This document shows, one piece after another, positions 23,700 through 36,120 of a DNA stretch of 64,000 nt (within the stretch, counting starts at the first letter, position 1; the number at the start of each line of letters is the position of its first letter). Below the pieces are notes generated by a model. The model was not told where the DNA came from. It saw only the letters and a list, made by a program, of their open reading frames with translations, and searched no databases. The DNA is from Chrysoperla carnea (lineage: Eukaryota > Arthropoda > Insecta > Neuroptera > Chrysopidae), in assembly GCF_905475395.1 (NCBI RefSeq), contig NC_058342.1, positions 14,170,640-14,234,639 on the forward strand, written 5' to 3'. Both the position numbers and the translations under genes were made by a program.

Positions 23700-25055
23700 T
23701 GTAGTCCACGACGATGTAACTACAATAACAAACGAGCGCGCGGTAGTAAGATCACTCGCGTTCGTTCGTAGTATAATGCTGTCTAGTAAAGTTTTTGATG
23801 GGTTTCGTGCCCAAAATATTGTGTCGCGTGCCCTTGGTTCCCCATTCCTGGTCTAGATCTTGCGATTTAACGCCTATTGATTTTTTTGAAGATACTTTAA
23901 GGGGAAGATGTGCGCAAATGATGCTTAAACCATAGATGATCTAAAACTAAAAATCATAGATAGCCATTCAAAAGATAAAAGTGGAAATGTGTCGAAATTT
24001 TATGAAAAATTGTGATAATGAAAAAGTTGTTTAATTAAAAAACTAAAAATGACACCCTAAATAAAACATGCGATAGAATATTTACATGATAGAATATGTT
24101 CATCGATAGAATTGATCAGCGATAGAATATGTCTGTCATTTTTGTTAACCAGGACCGGAGTGTTTAATTTATCTATAACACATTCTAGAACAAAATCGCG
24201 AAATATTTAAAAATAACATCGAAAATAGAACATCCTTTATAATCAATAAAAACCCTGTATATCATTTAATTTATCGTTTTTAATACAAAAAAGCTCGTGC
24301 TTTATAATAATTATTATAATGAGAAAAGTGAAAAACTTAAAATATAGCAAACTTTTATGAAATGTTTTTCATTATATGAATTTTTTAAACACTTATAGTA
24401 ATTAACAACAAAACAATTTTTTTTTTAAATTAGTCATTAATATCGACGCAAATGATTGAAGAATGTTCAGGATTTCGAAATTCGTATACATAATAATTAC
24501 AGTCAAAATCCGTTGAACGAAAATGAAAAGTCCCATTCAAATCCCTATGTACACCATAGAGATAATACCATAAAGCTGTATAAACACAGGAAATGCAATA
24601 AGCGAATTTTTTATCGTAATGAAAGGGGTAGAAAGAGACAGAAATTTTAGGCGTATAAGAGAAACGAAGTCAGCTATAAGTGCCTACTTTATTTGTTTCA
24701 AAGATAAGAATAACTGAGCAATGTCCGCACAAAAATGATCTCTAGCTTTGTAGAAAGAGATAAAGCGACAGTGCGGCCACACCTGTCTCTTTTCTATAGG
24801 CCTGTAGAATTCTAGAAAGACACAACTACTGGCCGCATATTCGCTTTATCTCTCTCATAGTTTCTTGCCCGTTTTTACTATACAGCTGAATAGTAACCCT
24901 CAGTTCATTATCTATATTTTTGATCTGTACAACTATACGCTTCTACTTTATCTGTGTCTCTCTACTGCGATCAACCGTTTGGGCGGCGACGTAGCAGCTC
25001 TATGGTATTATTTCTATGATATAATCAAATATATGAATGTATCGGATATAACAAC
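23700..25055. other. Non-coding stretch
   Basis: No gene recognised. 23720-23860 is unusually GC-rich for the window (gagcgcgcggtagtaag), and may be a continuation of the transposon whose fragment precedes it. 24660-24870 contains loosely inverted gctttatctctctc / agagataaagcga motifs. Confidence 0.4.
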
Positions 25056-25305
25056 AGAGAGCTATATCGTAATATAATCGGAATTATAAGCCGACATATC
25101 GGCTATAACGACCAACAAAAGATCATCCATATATTTATTACATTTCCATACTTTCTTAGTTAGACAAGACCTTATTAGTTCATATATCGGTTATAGTGAC
25201 AAATACTTTCACTTCATTATAAAAATGTATATATCGCTTAAAACGACCAAAGTTTTTGGTCTCTTCAATGTCGCTAAAACTGATTTTGACTGTATAGGGG
25301 CCTCT
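25056..25305. repeat. Family W dispersed repeat
   Basis: Contains cgacatatcggctataacga, catatatcggttatagtgac and tatatcgcttaaaacgacca. Relatives are at 26165-26245 (gatataacgatcataatttt, gtcgttataaccggttttga) and 57690-57960 (acatatcggttatagcgcaa, gataaagcgattataacttt). Non-coding. Confidence 0.6.
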
Positions 25306-25545
25306 TATGACTTCGACCTAAACGTCAGAGGCGTCTTGGAATGAAAATTTTACGGATTCACTGAAAAATTGGTCATTACTGAGAACTTTGACATTCAATA
25401 AGCGATGTAAAAAGAAGACAATAACAAAAATTTTCTTGAGATAATTCTGTAAAAATTTATTATAAAGGAAGAATTTAGTATATCCTCAAAATTTATTTTA
25501 ATGATTTTAGTGAAAAACAACTAGATTAAATTATTTTATATTTTG

Positions 25546-25700
25546 TTTCTAGCCTGGTTTTTCCTGCCCACGCGAAATCTTCCTTTATTAATTTTTCAAA
25601 TTCCATGATTTACCCCTCATTTTAAAGCTTATCGTCGAAATGACGAAAAATAGACTCACGGTCTAAAAACGAAGGAAAAAACAGGCTAAAGAAATAATAT
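25546..25700. mobile_element. Family V short foldback element
   Basis: Starts tttctagcctggtttttcct, contains cacgcgaaatcttcctttat and gactcacggtc, and closes with the inverse ggaaaaaacaggctaaagaa. Other members: 32680-32825, 41480-41710 and 63100-63270. Confidence 0.7.
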
Positions 25701-25709
25701 TTAGATTTA

Positions 25710-26520
25710 ATTTTGATCATTATGTAATTTGTATATCATATCTGTAATAAAATTGCCTATAAATAAAAAGTAAATTACTTTTGATTGAAACAGTCCGAAA
25801 TGACACAGAAAAAAATTAATACAAATTTCGAACAAAAGCATATAAAATTTAGGCCAACAATATTTTAATCTAGAGAATTATCGGTTTTGGGTCGATATTA
25901 AAAACTAACTTATAATAATTAATAAAAATAAATTAATGTTGGAGATCAGATTTTGTAGATTATCAGCAGGGGCGAGCAAAGATATGCAAACGATACATGA
26001 GACGTAAATAGTTCGATTTTATTTTTACTAAAATAAAATGAAAATAAGGTCACAACGCCAGAACTAATTTTTAAAATAAATAAACAAATACACACTTTTT
26101 TAACAACCAATTTCCATTTTTTCATTTATTTCAGAAGGTAACCGAGATAAATGTATCATTTATCTTTTAATGACTATCCGGATATAACGATCATAATTTT
26201 AGGTCATTTTAATGTCGTTATAACCGGTTTTGAGTGTACACATGTACCTGTAATATGCATCTTCGTTCGCCACTGAGAATATGGTTTGTTTTTTTTTTTT
26301 TTTTTGTAGCCAAGCAATCAAAGCCTGGTTTATATTTTTATTTAAATACAAAAGAAAAAGTTAAATACATAAAAATTGTTTATAAAATATTAATTTTATT
26401 AGAGTCTTCACGTACTAGGGAATGATACTTCAATAGAACTCGCACAGTAGACAACCAATAATCTTGCAACAGAAATTTAAAAGTTGTGCCTCGTGACATT
26501 TTTATCCTCTGCTTAATTTC
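25710..26520. other. AT-rich non-coding stretch
   Basis: A W-family scrap at 26165-26245, otherwise nothing recognised. 26285-26305 and 26529-26548 are poly(T) tracts. Confidence 0.4.
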
Positions 26521-26561
26521 AACACCGTTTTTTTTTTTTTTTTTTTTTACTTTCTAGGGCA

Positions 26562-26610
26562 CTGGTCGGCAACCTGCGGCTTGCGAGCCACATGCGGCTC
26601 TTTGGATTAT
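26562..26610 (+). mobile_element. One end of a hAT-type element
   Basis: cactggtcggcaacctgcgg followed by cttgcgagccacatgcggct closely resembles the terminal sequence of hAT MITEs and Charlie-like elements (CAGTGGTCGGCAACC...GCGGCTC). I found no matching inverted end, so the element is truncated or its other end has decayed. Confidence 0.5.
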
Positions 26611-26817
26611 TTATTTTATTAAAAAAAGAAAAAAAAAATTTAATAATCGTCGTGAATTGATTAACGAGGATTAGGCTACATTTCTCTAGCATTCATAATA
26701 ACTCCACATTGAGCCATTTGGAGTTGATACTGGATCTATAGAAATGCAATTGATCGATTTAAAAAGTAAAACTTTGTGAAGTGGAAAATTTACAGATTAA
26801 AAACCAAGTTGGAAGAC

Positions 26818-26875
26818 AGTTATTGAAATAATTACTACGATACTCGAAATAATACCACGATACTCGAATTTCTCA
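26818..26875 (+). repeat. Fragment related to the 58024-58337 MITE
   Basis: cagttattgaaataattact, acgatactcgaaataatacc and acgatactcg match the terminal repeat of the element in transketolase intron 2. Confidence 0.6.
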
Positions 26876-26884
26876 CCATTTCAA

Positions 26885-27490
26885 TCCTCAGTTCAAAACA
26901 GCAGGGGGTGATAAAAATTTCTATTGCTCAGAAACTAGGAAGTACAAGTTTTCTATTGAGGATGATAAAATTTTAGATAATGTTTTTTTATAAATTGGCG
27001 GCCAGGTGACAAAACGAAAAGAATGGCAAAAATTTTTAAGAAACAATATAAAAGAGCTTAAATGAAAGCAGTTTAAATTTTCGAATGGTATGAAAAAAAA
27101 TTCCAGTGCGATGATTATTTCAGATGAGACAGAGTTTTAAATCCAGAAGTGTCAATTTTGATTAGAAAGAGAATATCTTGATCCAAAATTCCCATACGGG
27201 AAATTTTTATAGCTCTTTTCAAGAAAAATAAACAATCCTTCGAGTGGTATTAATTTATTGTAAATTAATTTTTAAAATTTTGGTACGCTTCTAAATTTTA
27301 TTTAAAATTTAGGGATAACATTTTTCACCCTTATAACCCTTCTTACAAAGCGGCAAGGGTTTGATAAAATTTTTTGAGCAATTGATTCCAAAACTAGAAA
27401 GTACAAGTTTTCAAATGAGCTTTTGAGTTTCCAAATTCGATGATTTCTCTTGGAAATACAGCTGTTTGAAATTTTTCACCTTCTTGTATA
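26885..27490 (+). repeat. Family Z dispersed repeat, long copy
   Basis: Blocks shared in order with 45.2-45.6 and 46.76-47.15 kb: gatgataaaattttagataa, gcgatgattatttcagatga, ttcaagaaaaataaacaatc, ttggtacgcttctaaatttt, tagggataacatttttcacc, acaaagcggcaagg, caaaactagaaagtacaagt, aatacagctgtttgaaattt. Copies differ in which parts survive. No coding capacity seen, although chance frames appear. Confidence 0.75.
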
Positions 27491-27631
27491 TTTTATAAAC
27501 ACTTTTGATATATTTGACTTTTCCAAAAAAAAAAAAAATGTTTTTTAAAACCAAATGAAAAAAATGAATCTGTTTTGTTTTTGACGCAAAAATAAAAAAC
27601 ATGAAATATTAAAGTTATGTTACATTAATTT

Positions 27632-27637
27632 TTTAAT
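27632..27637 (-). promoter_or_regulatory. Possible AK6 poly(A) signal (ATTAAA)
   Basis: The minus strand reads ATTAAA about 29 nt past the AK6 stop codon. It is the commonest variant of AATAAA. In sequence this AT-rich, chance is a real alternative. Confidence 0.35.
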
Positions 27638-27665
27638 AAAAATATCGGAGGGATAAGTCGTTAGA

Positions 27666-30600
27666 TCAATCGTTATTATTTAATCGCCACCAATGTACCC
27701 AACCGATAATACAGATTGCATTATCCTCCAACTGTTGTTGAGTGTTGCTCTCCATGTCAACAACAATATCCGGTGAGTATGATGAAGTGGCTTCCTCTAA
27801 AGCTGTTTGGAATATTTCACAGGATATGTTGTCTTCCAATTTTTTCCCAGAATATCCACGGCTTGCCAAACGATCGTAGAGCACTGTGTTATTTGTGCGT
27901 AAAACAAAAACGACATCGAACCAACGTTCTGGGAAGAATTCACTGCTGTGATAATCGACGATATTTCCACCGTCGGCCATTATCGGTTCCATGTAATCCA
28001 ATAGCTAAAAATAAATTTTTTTATGAAAATCAAAAACCATTTATAGTCGAATCCAAGTATAATAACATTTAAGGGACCTACAATTGCGGTCCTTATATGC
28101 GATCATCGTTATAAACAACATGTACATTTTATCTCTTAGTAATAATTATTTTCTGAGAGAAATATCACTAGGAGCTAATTTAATGACTCACAAAGAATCA
28201 TCTTTCTCCGAAGAAAATTGAAATCTCGGCCGTCAAAAGACAAACTGGAATATTAAAGAATCGAGTTCGGACGACATAACCCGGAACAACTATGACTAAA
28301 AAATACCTCTCAACACGAATTTTGTTAATTCGAGGTCAAATTGGTAAGACACTTTTTCAAATTGTTTCACTTTTCCAGATCTTATAAAAAATGGGGGCAA
28401 TATATAGGTGAAAAACTTGAAAATTGTTTTTATGGTAAAACAATTAATCGAAATTTAACAGAGATTTAACGCAAGAGGAAAAAAACTCACAGACTCGTGC
28501 TAAAGATTCCATTAAAACAAACCATGGCCAATCTGTGAATCAAGGTCCAAAATCCGTATACCCGTGCTAACTCGACCCCATTAGAAGCATGAACAATTCG
28601 TGCATTGAAGGGTGAACGCAATCAAGAGGTTAATGCAAGGGCAAAAACCTCGCAGAACCGAACTAATTCGATCCCATTAGACGCATGATCAATCCATAGA
28701 ACGTCTAAATATTTCTATCACAGAGTTAAAGTAAAGGCATGATAGTTTTCGAATTTAGCCATCTCCAATCTCTAAATAACCATGTGCTTAAAAAAAATTG
28801 GAAGCACTTTTTGTGCGATCTGGCACACGGTGTAGGTCTTGATGAACACATCATGAAAATGTGTTTTAAAATTGATTAAAAACCCCAAATTTTCAAGTTA
28901 TTGTGGAAAAATTGTTTTTCGTATACTCCGCGCACTTAAAAAATTATAACTCCGTCAATTTTTTAGCCAATTTTCGATTGCTTAACGGTTTTGAAAACTA
29001 GAAACATTAAGCTTTCGGAATAAATATTTTTATCTATACTTTCTACAAAAAAATTAGGACATTTTATAAAAGTTCTGTAAGATTTAACCATTTTTTTACA
29101 GTTTGGCGTTTTTTTATGTAACAAATCCTCAAAAACAATTACTTTCTTACAGTTATTATCAAAGTGCATTCTATCGCGAGCAAAAAATGCTACACGTTAT
29201 CAAAATCAGTTGAAGAATGTTCAAGTTACAACGTTTTTATATGCCAGGATTATGCATATAGACTCGGAAAAATCCGTCATTGATCATGATTAAATTTTGC
29301 AAAGAAAATTTTTGCAGGATCCCGCTTAAAACATGCTCCAGAAAGTAAAAGTGCAGGTTGCCGGTGGGTAACCCGGTAAGATTATGTTTAAACAATTTTT
29401 TTTTTTTTTAACAAATCAGTAATATTGACCGAATCGCTTCAGAATTTAATCATATAGTTCAGGTCAGAAGCAACAAAAAATATTCTTAGACATTTTTCTC
29501 AAAACCCTCCAGTTTTCGAGCAAAAAAATTTGTAAAATATATAAAAAATTCTATTTTTTCGAAAAGAAACACTTTTCGTAAGGATCATGATATAGCGATT
29601 TTTCGATACTTAATCTCTTCGTCTAGACTTCGATCATGATACTTTAACAGGAGATAAAATTTTTTAATTTATGGTTTTTTCGCAGAAAAAAGTAAAACTC
29701 TGAAACTTGCACTCGTTACAAATAAATACTTACTTTGCATTTTAAAAAAATTGGCAATTGCTATCTTTCGTGAAACGGCTATGATTTCGATAAATTTGAG
29801 TGTTTTTGCATCCCTTAAAATGCACTTTTTTCGATGCCCGATTTAGATATTAGAATTGAAACATTTAACTTGTTGCTAAAATATCATGATGGAAGAAGTC
29901 TAGACGAAGAGATTAAACACCCAAAAATTGCTCTATCATATACCTTCGATCAAGAGGAAATTTTATACGTAAAGTGTTTCTTTTCGAAAAAGAGCGATAT
30001 TTCTAAAAAAAATTTTTGCCAAAAAAACTAAAGATTTCTGAAAATATTACTCATAACTTCACCAAATATTAACTTTAAATCGAAAAAAAAGCAGTTATGA
30101 ACAATGTAAAAACAATTTTCGCTCATTTTTCAAGTTTTCTCGGTACCTACGCATCCAAATTGGACTTACTAGACGTCAATCAATAGGTTTTTTTGAGATC
30201 TAAAACTTTCCCATTTAATTTCTTTGCATTGGATGTCAATTTTTTTTTTAATTTCAAGAAAACCGTTTTTTTTACTTTTGAGAATATTTTCAGTTAAGTT
30301 AGCCATTGATAAGCCGTAAACAAAAAAACGCTGTTTCTTGGCTTGTTATCTTCTAGTACAACGTACTTTTTGTTTTCTGATAGCAATTTTGTCAAATTTA
30401 ACATTGAGCCTCCGTAGATTAAAAGGATTACCTTGAAGCATCAAATTTATATAATATTTTAAGCAAATATTTAATTGGGCATTAAAAAAAATTTTTCCAA
30501 CTATTCGTGGAATTGCCGTTTCACTATAATAATTATTTTATTGATGATTCTAAACACTTTTCGATTTGAATAAACTACGTATCAACGTTTACGAAAACCT

Positions 30601-31358
30601 TTCCAAGACTACAGAAGCACTAGTGGGTTTTTTGATAATTTTCTATTGTTTGTATAGCGGTTTTTAATGGTTTTTTATCATCGATCAAGTAGGCTTGAGA
30701 ACTGATTGTTGGCAAAATTGACACCAAAAGAATCTTTCAGGAAATAACATAATTATTTCAATATTCGCTGATATTGACGTTTAATATTACTGAACCAAAG
30801 ACACTTTTCATGATTCTTCGTGTATTAAATTCAAAATCAACATATAACAGAAAATTTTAACGGAAAAGCTGTTATTTTACCAATTTTCACTACAGACAAT
30901 ACACACAAATACACACATCAGACAACTTAACCACAAAATAGTTTTTCATTTAAATCTCGATTTATAGCTATTTCACGATTTCGATGTCATTTTAACTCAA
31001 AAATATGAACAAATCATTGAAGAAAATAAAAATATAAATAAAACATGTACCCGTTCTTCATCCAAAACGGGACACTTATATTCCTCATCAAACTCCTCCA
31101 AAAAATTTTGTTCTTTAGCTAATTTCGACACATCCAACCAATTTAATCCAGTTTCTGTAGCCAATGTACGACATAACGTAGATTTACCAACACCAGGTGT
31201 ACCTGTGATAATCAAAATCAAAACGCAAATAAATTACAACAAAACACACATGCATGCTTCACTAAAAACTAGGTCATTTTCATTTATAAAATTAATAAAT
31301 ATAACAAACCTGTCACTAATATATTTGGATTTGCACGTTTTTTAGGCATTGGTACCAT
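27666..31358 (-). CDS. AK6: Adenylate kinase isoenzyme 6 (three-exon gene)
   Basis: Three coding exons: 31358-31310, 31202-31051 and 28004-27666, total 540 nt, 179 residues. Introns begin GT and end AG (31309-31203, 31050-28005). Phases fit: the first junction splits Gly17, the second is phase 0 after ...DEER. The protein opens MVPMPKKRANPNILVTG, then the P-loop GTPGVGKST (residues 17-25). It continues with YKCPVLDEER, GGNIVDYHSSEFFPERW, FVLRTNNTVLYDRL and ISCEIFQTALEEA. All align without gaps to the animal AK6 (CINAP/hCINAP) family from PNILLTG onward. AK6 is a small nuclear/nucleolar nucleotide kinase/ATPase that phosphorylates AMP with ATP and takes part in small ribosomal subunit maturation. 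Length is close to the usual 172. The N-terminus is a few residues longer than in vertebrates; Met4 is an alternative start. The 3.0-kb second intron is full of repeats. No frameshift or missing catalytic residue is visible. Confidence 0.95.
28480..28760. repeat. Local motif repeats in AK6 intron 2
   Basis: Related phrases occur here: actcgtgctaaagattccat, cccgtgctaactcgacccca and accgaactaattcgatccca, the last two followed by ttagaagcatgaacaat or ttagacgcatgatcaat. They match the arm of the palindrome at 10449 and a segment near 50700. Confidence 0.55.
29545..30020. mobile_element. Foldback repeat in AK6 intron 2
   Basis: The left arm (ttcgaaaagaaacacttttc, ctaggtc-free run taatctcttcgtctagactt, cgatcatgata) is mirrored on the right (tatcatgatggaagaagtct, agacgaagagatta, gtaaagtgtttcttttcgaa). 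The loop of about 200 bp is non-coding. The 65-codon frame at 29834 belongs to the right arm and is not a gene. Confidence 0.7.
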
Positions 31359-31359
31359 T

Positions 31360-32240
31360 TTGAATCAGTTTTTATTAAACACTACACTTTGATTTTTAAT
31401 ACAATATTTTTGATATTTGTAAGATGATTTTTTAGTTAGACATAGAATTCTTGGATGTATACACTTTCTGACTTCAATATCAACCAACAGGTTAAAACTT
31501 TTATTACTACGCACTCTATTTTTTAGATTCAATACAAAATGAAATTAGTTTATGGTAGCTGACGATAGAGGCACTGTAATCGGTTATTGCGTTTTATAAA
31601 ATCAACTTGCGTTTCTATATTAAAGCCAGTATGCTAGCCAGCACGAGTTGACATTTCATTACTAAATATTTAACATTATAAGCGATGACCTCATTATACT
31701 GAACAACATACAAACATTAATAACGGGACGTATGCTTAATAAATTGGTTTCAAGTATTCATTTCTTAGACTAGAGATTGCATTATAATATTATTAACTAG
31801 AAATTCACAGAATTACCTCTAGATGGATTATCTTAGCCGTATAAACCGAATTAAAATTTTTGAACGCACATCATTGATGAAAAAGGATAAGTATTATATA
31901 AGAAATATGTAGTAGGATAATAATTTTTCTAAAAAAAAACTAGGGCATTTTGAAGGTCAAATTGAAGGTATGTCCTAAGACCATTGATGAATTGAATAAA
32001 TGAGTACTACTACCTACCCATATTCATCATTCTCAAAAAATCAAAAACTTAAATCATTTTACAAAGAAAAAATGTGTTGAAACTCATTTTTGTAAAAAGA
32101 AATGTAATTGCGAAAAAAATACAGTAAAATTACTAATTCAGTACGATTTCTCAACCATTATAGGCAATATATATTACATTCTTGTAAGTTTTTGGCATAC
32201 CTGTTGTCATTTGATGTATATCCATTGTGATTTTTATACC
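31360..32240. other. Upstream region of AK6 and spacer
   Basis: Presumably holds the AK6 promoter and 5' UTR. I see no TATA box, initiator or CpG-rich patch that I would defend. No repeats recognised until 32248. Confidence 0.4.
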
Positions 32241-32247
32241 CTGTATA

Positions 32248-32562
32248 CAGAATGTTCGATTTACATCTAGGCATATAAATATCACGAGTAGGACAGAATA
32301 CATGCATTAAGCAAAGCATCTAAGTGAGAGGTATTATATACATGTGTTGATGCTTCTATATGCCTTGAGATAGTTGTATGACGCTTGGAGAGTGGGAGTT
32401 TCTTAGTTGAATAGATGAACTACAACAGATAAGCCATGATACAAGTCACTTTTGCAATTTCATATAACAGCTATAATACCTCTTACTTAGATGCATTGTT
32501 TAACGCATGTACTCTGTCATACTTTTGATATTTATATGCCTAGATGTAAATCGAACATTCTG
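32248..32562. mobile_element. MITE with about 95-bp terminal inverted repeats, TA target
   Basis: The left end cagaatgttcgatttacatc + taggcatataaatatc, then ggacagaatacatgcattaa and catctaagtgagaggtatta, is mirrored from 32562 back to about 32475 (cattctg ... taatacctcttacttagatg). TA lies on both sides (32246-32247, 32563-32564). 315 bp, no coding sequence. Confidence 0.92.
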
Positions 32563-32575
32563 TATATGAAATAGT

Positions 32576-32680
32576 GATGGGACGAATATTGAATTTTGTA
32601 CATTCGCGATACGAATGCGAATGTTAACTTTCAAATGAAGCGCTCACAAATTCTCATGTATTAACTTAATTAATCCCTTA
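32576..32680. other. Scrap with a gacgaatattcg-type motif
   Basis: agtgatgggacgaatattga is shared with 61046-61075 (agtgatgtgacgaatattcg). This looks like one end of another element, with no partner found. Confidence 0.4.
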
Positions 32681-32825
32681 TCTTACACCTTATCTTCCTT
32701 ATTCTTTTAAAAATTCCATGATTCACCCATCTCTTTCAAGCTTATCATGCTGGCTTCAGACGAAAAATATACTCACGGACTAAAGTTGTAAGGCTTAGGA
32801 AAAAACAGGCTAGAAAAATAATAAA
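32680..32825. mobile_element. Family V short foldback element
   Basis: Contains atcttccttattcttttaaa, gcttatcatgctggcttcag, tatactcacggact and ends ggaaaaaacaggctagaaaa. The left inverted end is mostly lost. Confidence 0.6.
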
Positions 32826-32863
32826 TAATTTAAACTTTACTAATTTATTAAAAACTAGCTGTG

Positions 32864-33335
32864 AACTAACCGCTTTGCTGGGCAACATCTCCACTTTCAC
32901 CTCCTCCCCCATATCCTCTTGCGTAGGGGTTACAGTCTTGTAATATACACGTCATGCTCTTTTATTTGATACCCCACTTGGGTATATTTGAAAATATTCG
33001 ATTATATTATTAATCCCTACTTTCTCGCTCCACCTTTCCACCTCTGAAGGTTAAAAATAGATTTAAAAAATCCTTGAAGCTGGTTGTATAACTTGTCAAT
33101 ATTTGAGCTTAATCTATGCACAACTTTTTAAGTTTTTGAAGCACATTCCTTTAAACCCCTTACTCTACTATATTATGCATGTATTACACATAAAACCTTC
33201 CTCTTGAATCAGTCTATCTATTAGAAAAATCCGCATCAAAATCCGTTGCGTAGTTTTAAAGATCTCTGCATACATAGGGACATGATAGGTACAGACAGCG
33301 GGAAGCGAATTTGTTTTATACTATGTATTGATTAT
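32864..33335. repeat. Interspersed repeat with AACTAGCTG start
   Basis: Starts aaaactagctgtgaactaac + cgctttgctgggcaac and ends near aaaatccgttgcgtagtttt, agatctctgcatacataggg, gacagcgggaagcgaatttg, ttttatactatgta. It has the layout of a very common insect repeat class (AGCTGACCCGGC...start, AAATCxGT..GTAGTTT near the end, TATA-rich tail), recalled from memory. 43612-43650 holds a scrap of the same start (gctagcagccaaacccggcg). Confidence 0.55.
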
Positions 33336-33450
33336 ACAAGCACTGACATTCAACACCCTCTACAGTTAAAAAAAATATCATAAAATCCAAAATCAGGCTC
33401 TATTTTGGAAATTTTCAAAACAATGAGGATCAAATATCAATACATATTTT

Positions 33451-33842
33451 TATTCCATGTATATGAAATATATACAAGGAATATTAAGTTTAGTCCCAAG
33501 TTTGTAACGTTTGAAAATATTGATGCTACCAAAAAAATTTTGGTACAGGAGTTCATAAAATCGCCGAGTTCGTAAATGAGCAACATAGGTCAATTGGATC
33601 TTGGGTCCGTAAGACCCATCTTGTAAACCGTTAGAGATAAAACAAAAGTTTAATTGTAAAAATATTCCTTATAAAACAATATACAACTTTTGTTTGAAAT
33701 ATTTTTTCGTAAACATCAATGTTTACCCACGAGCACGCAAATTAGGTTCAAATTAGGTGTGACTATCTAAGAGTGGATGATATCTTTCTTTAATTACATG
33801 GTATTTCAACAATTAACTCAGTCAATTGTTTGTTTTCACTTG
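33451..33842 (-). mobile_element. Family D element, internally deleted
   Basis: From tattccatgtatatgaaata to gttttcacttg. The microsatellite and the core next to it are deleted (ttcataaaatcgcc joins gagttcgtaaatgagc). The 3' frame has changed the fourth codon to TGT. Confidence 0.8.
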
Positions 33843-33844
33843 TT

Positions 33845-34480
33845 AACAATGAAATTGATGTTTTATAAATATTTTTGTTGCTATTATCGTATTCTACGCA
33901 ATTTTCTATAAAAATAGTCAACAAAATTGGGCACTGACTCGCTGGGAACTTAGCTGGTAATCCAGTCGATTTCCAGATATATTGACCCTTAAAACATTTT
34001 TTCTGTCCACCTTACTGGGTGTTATTGACTACCCAATAAATCTGTTACTAAGCCAGAAAAAAAAGGGTTTAGGCCCAAAAAGCGGTTAAAATTGAAATAT
34101 TTGCTATTCCCTCCAACATTTATGTTGTTATTCCTTAACATGAAACATGTTATCCCTAGTCCAGGACCCAACATTTCAAAAACGGCTGCGTTACTAGATA
34201 AGTGTAGAGAAAACAAAAGTCTTATTAGCAACTAGCTGACGGTTAGTTTTTTTACTTAAAAATGACACCCAGCTTCTAGACTAGATGAAATCATTCACAT
34301 TTAAAACTGTAACAATATTTCGTCTTACGGCAACGGCATAGTTTAACCTAGTTACATTTATAATTTTTATCTATTTGTTTGCAAGGAGTGTTTAAAAATA
34401 TTTATTTCGTGATTTTTATTTTGGAAGGAAATCCTACTGCATATCAGTGGCGGATTTACAAAGAATAATTTCTTTCATAA
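33845..34480. other. Non-coding stretch
   Basis: Nothing recognised. Confidence 0.4.
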
Positions 34481-34655
34481 TTCCAAAAACGAAATCCATA
34501 AAATAACTTACACATTTAAAACGCTCGATATCTGCCTGAATTTTAAAAAATAATGGCTCAAAATAAAATGACCAAGACAAAATTGTGGATTAGTTTTTGA
34601 CATAAATACCACGATAATCAAAATAAAATTGTATATTAAGAAATTTTATTTAAAA
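34480..34655 (+). repeat. Fragment related to the 58024-58337 MITE
   Basis: aaataacttacacatttaaa, cataaataccacgataatca and aattgtatattaagaaattt match one arm of the intron-2 transketolase MITE. Confidence 0.6.
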
Positions 34656-34657
34656 AT

Positions 34658-35126
34658 AAGTGAAAACAAACAAATGACTGAAATGAGTTAATTGTTGAAA
34701 TACCATGCATAGACAGTGTTGATGACTCTATCACATTACACATACATACATGTCACACATACATAACTGATATTCCCATAATTACATACTATACAATTTA
34801 CGCCTAATTTGCGCCCGTACGAGCAAACAGTGATATTTACAAAAAAATGTTTCAAACAAAAGATTTTTGTATAAGAAATATTTTTTAAATTTAAACTTTT
34901 GTTTTATCTCTAACGGTTTTTGGCCTATGGGCTACCAGCTTGATATCTTTTTTCGTTTTTGAGTAATCGTGATGTCAGACGGACAGACAGACAACCGGAA
35001 ATGGACTAATCAGGTGATTTTATGAACACCTATATCAAAATTTTTTGCTTAGCATCAATATTTTTAAGCGTCACAAACTTGGAATTAAACTTAATATACC
35101 TTGCATATTACATATATGCATGGTAT
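34658..35126 (+). mobile_element. Family D element
   Basis: From aagtgaaaacaaacaaatga to catatatgcatggtat, with an internal deletion of the tacaagatgggtcc block. Microsatellite reduced to ggacagacagac. It belongs to the sub-lineage ending ataccttgcatattac. Confidence 0.88.
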
Positions 35127-35217
35127 AAATATATTTGAACAAGTGAAATAAACAATTGACTGAGTTAAAAATAAAATACCCTGTATAGAAGTGTTGAATA
35201 TCAGTGCTTGCATTATT

Positions 35218-35753
35218 ATACCATGCATATATGTAAAATGCAAGGTATACTAAGTTTAGTCCCAAGTTTGTAACGCTTAAAAATATTGATGATACGAACA
35301 ATATTTTGGTATAGATGTTCATAAAATCACCTTATTAGTCCATTTCCGGTTGTCCGTCCGTCCGTCTGTGGGCACGATAACTCAAAAACGAAAAAAGATA
35401 TCAAGCTGAAATACAGCGTACTCAGGACGTAAAAAGTGAGGTCGAGTTCGTAAATGAGTAACATAGGTCAATTAGGTCTTGTCCTATGGGTCCGTAGGAC
35501 CCATCTTGTAAACCGTTATAGATAGAACAAAAGTTTAAATGTGAAAAATTTTTCTTATAAAAAAATAAACAACTTTTGTTTGAAACATTTTTTCGTAAAC
35601 ATCACTGTTTACCCGTGAGGGCGCAAATTAGGCGTAAATTGTATGGTATGTATTATATAAATTGTATATGTATGTGCAATGCCATACAGTAATCAACACT
35701 ATTTATGCATGGTATTTCAACAATTAACTCAGTCAATTGTTCGTTTTTACTTG
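35218..35753 (-). mobile_element. Family D element
   Basis: Full-length minus-strand copy, from ataccatgcatatatg to gtttttacttg. It lies about 90 bp from the preceding plus-strand copy, so the pair is tail to tail. The frame starting at 35322 codes the conserved hydrophobic peptide. Between the pair lies a scrap of a third copy (35140-35200). Confidence 0.9.
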
Positions 35754-35774
35754 TTTTTTTATAAATTAGAAGTA

Positions 35775-36120
35775 TTTCAAAGGTATTTTCTAGAATTTTT
35801 TTTCGTTTTTCGAGGATGTTTCACAGTATCACTAGTTGAAGCTACCTGCAAGTTTTCAACTATCTATCTTTTATAATTTGGCAGAAAATGGACACCAAAT
35901 TTTTGTCCTAATTTGCACCCTCACGTGCAAATGTTTCAAACAAAAGTTGTTTATTTTTTTAAAATAAGCATCTTATATGTTTAAACTTTTGTTCTATCTC
36001 TACCAGTTTACAGGGTGGGTCCTACAGACCCAAGACTCAATTGACCTATATTGCTCATTTACGAACTTAGCCTCACTTAAGTTAACGAACCTTTTTTTAC
36101 GAACTTAGCCTCACTTAAGA
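35775..36120 (+). mobile_element. Family D remnant, module-B type
   Basis: Starts with the alternative 5' module (attttctagaattttttttc, tgtttcacagtatcactagt, tggcagaaaatggacaccaa), continues with caccctcacgtgcaaatg and ggtgggtcctacagacccaa, and breaks off near 36120, where cgaacttagcctcacttaag is duplicated. Confidence 0.7.

Noticed and set aside
26562..26610. Complete hAT MITE starting cactggtcggcaacc
   Set aside because: No inverted partner end or 8-bp duplication found; only one end is reported.
27716..28072. 118-codon plus-strand frame
   Set aside because: Antisense of AK6 exon 3.
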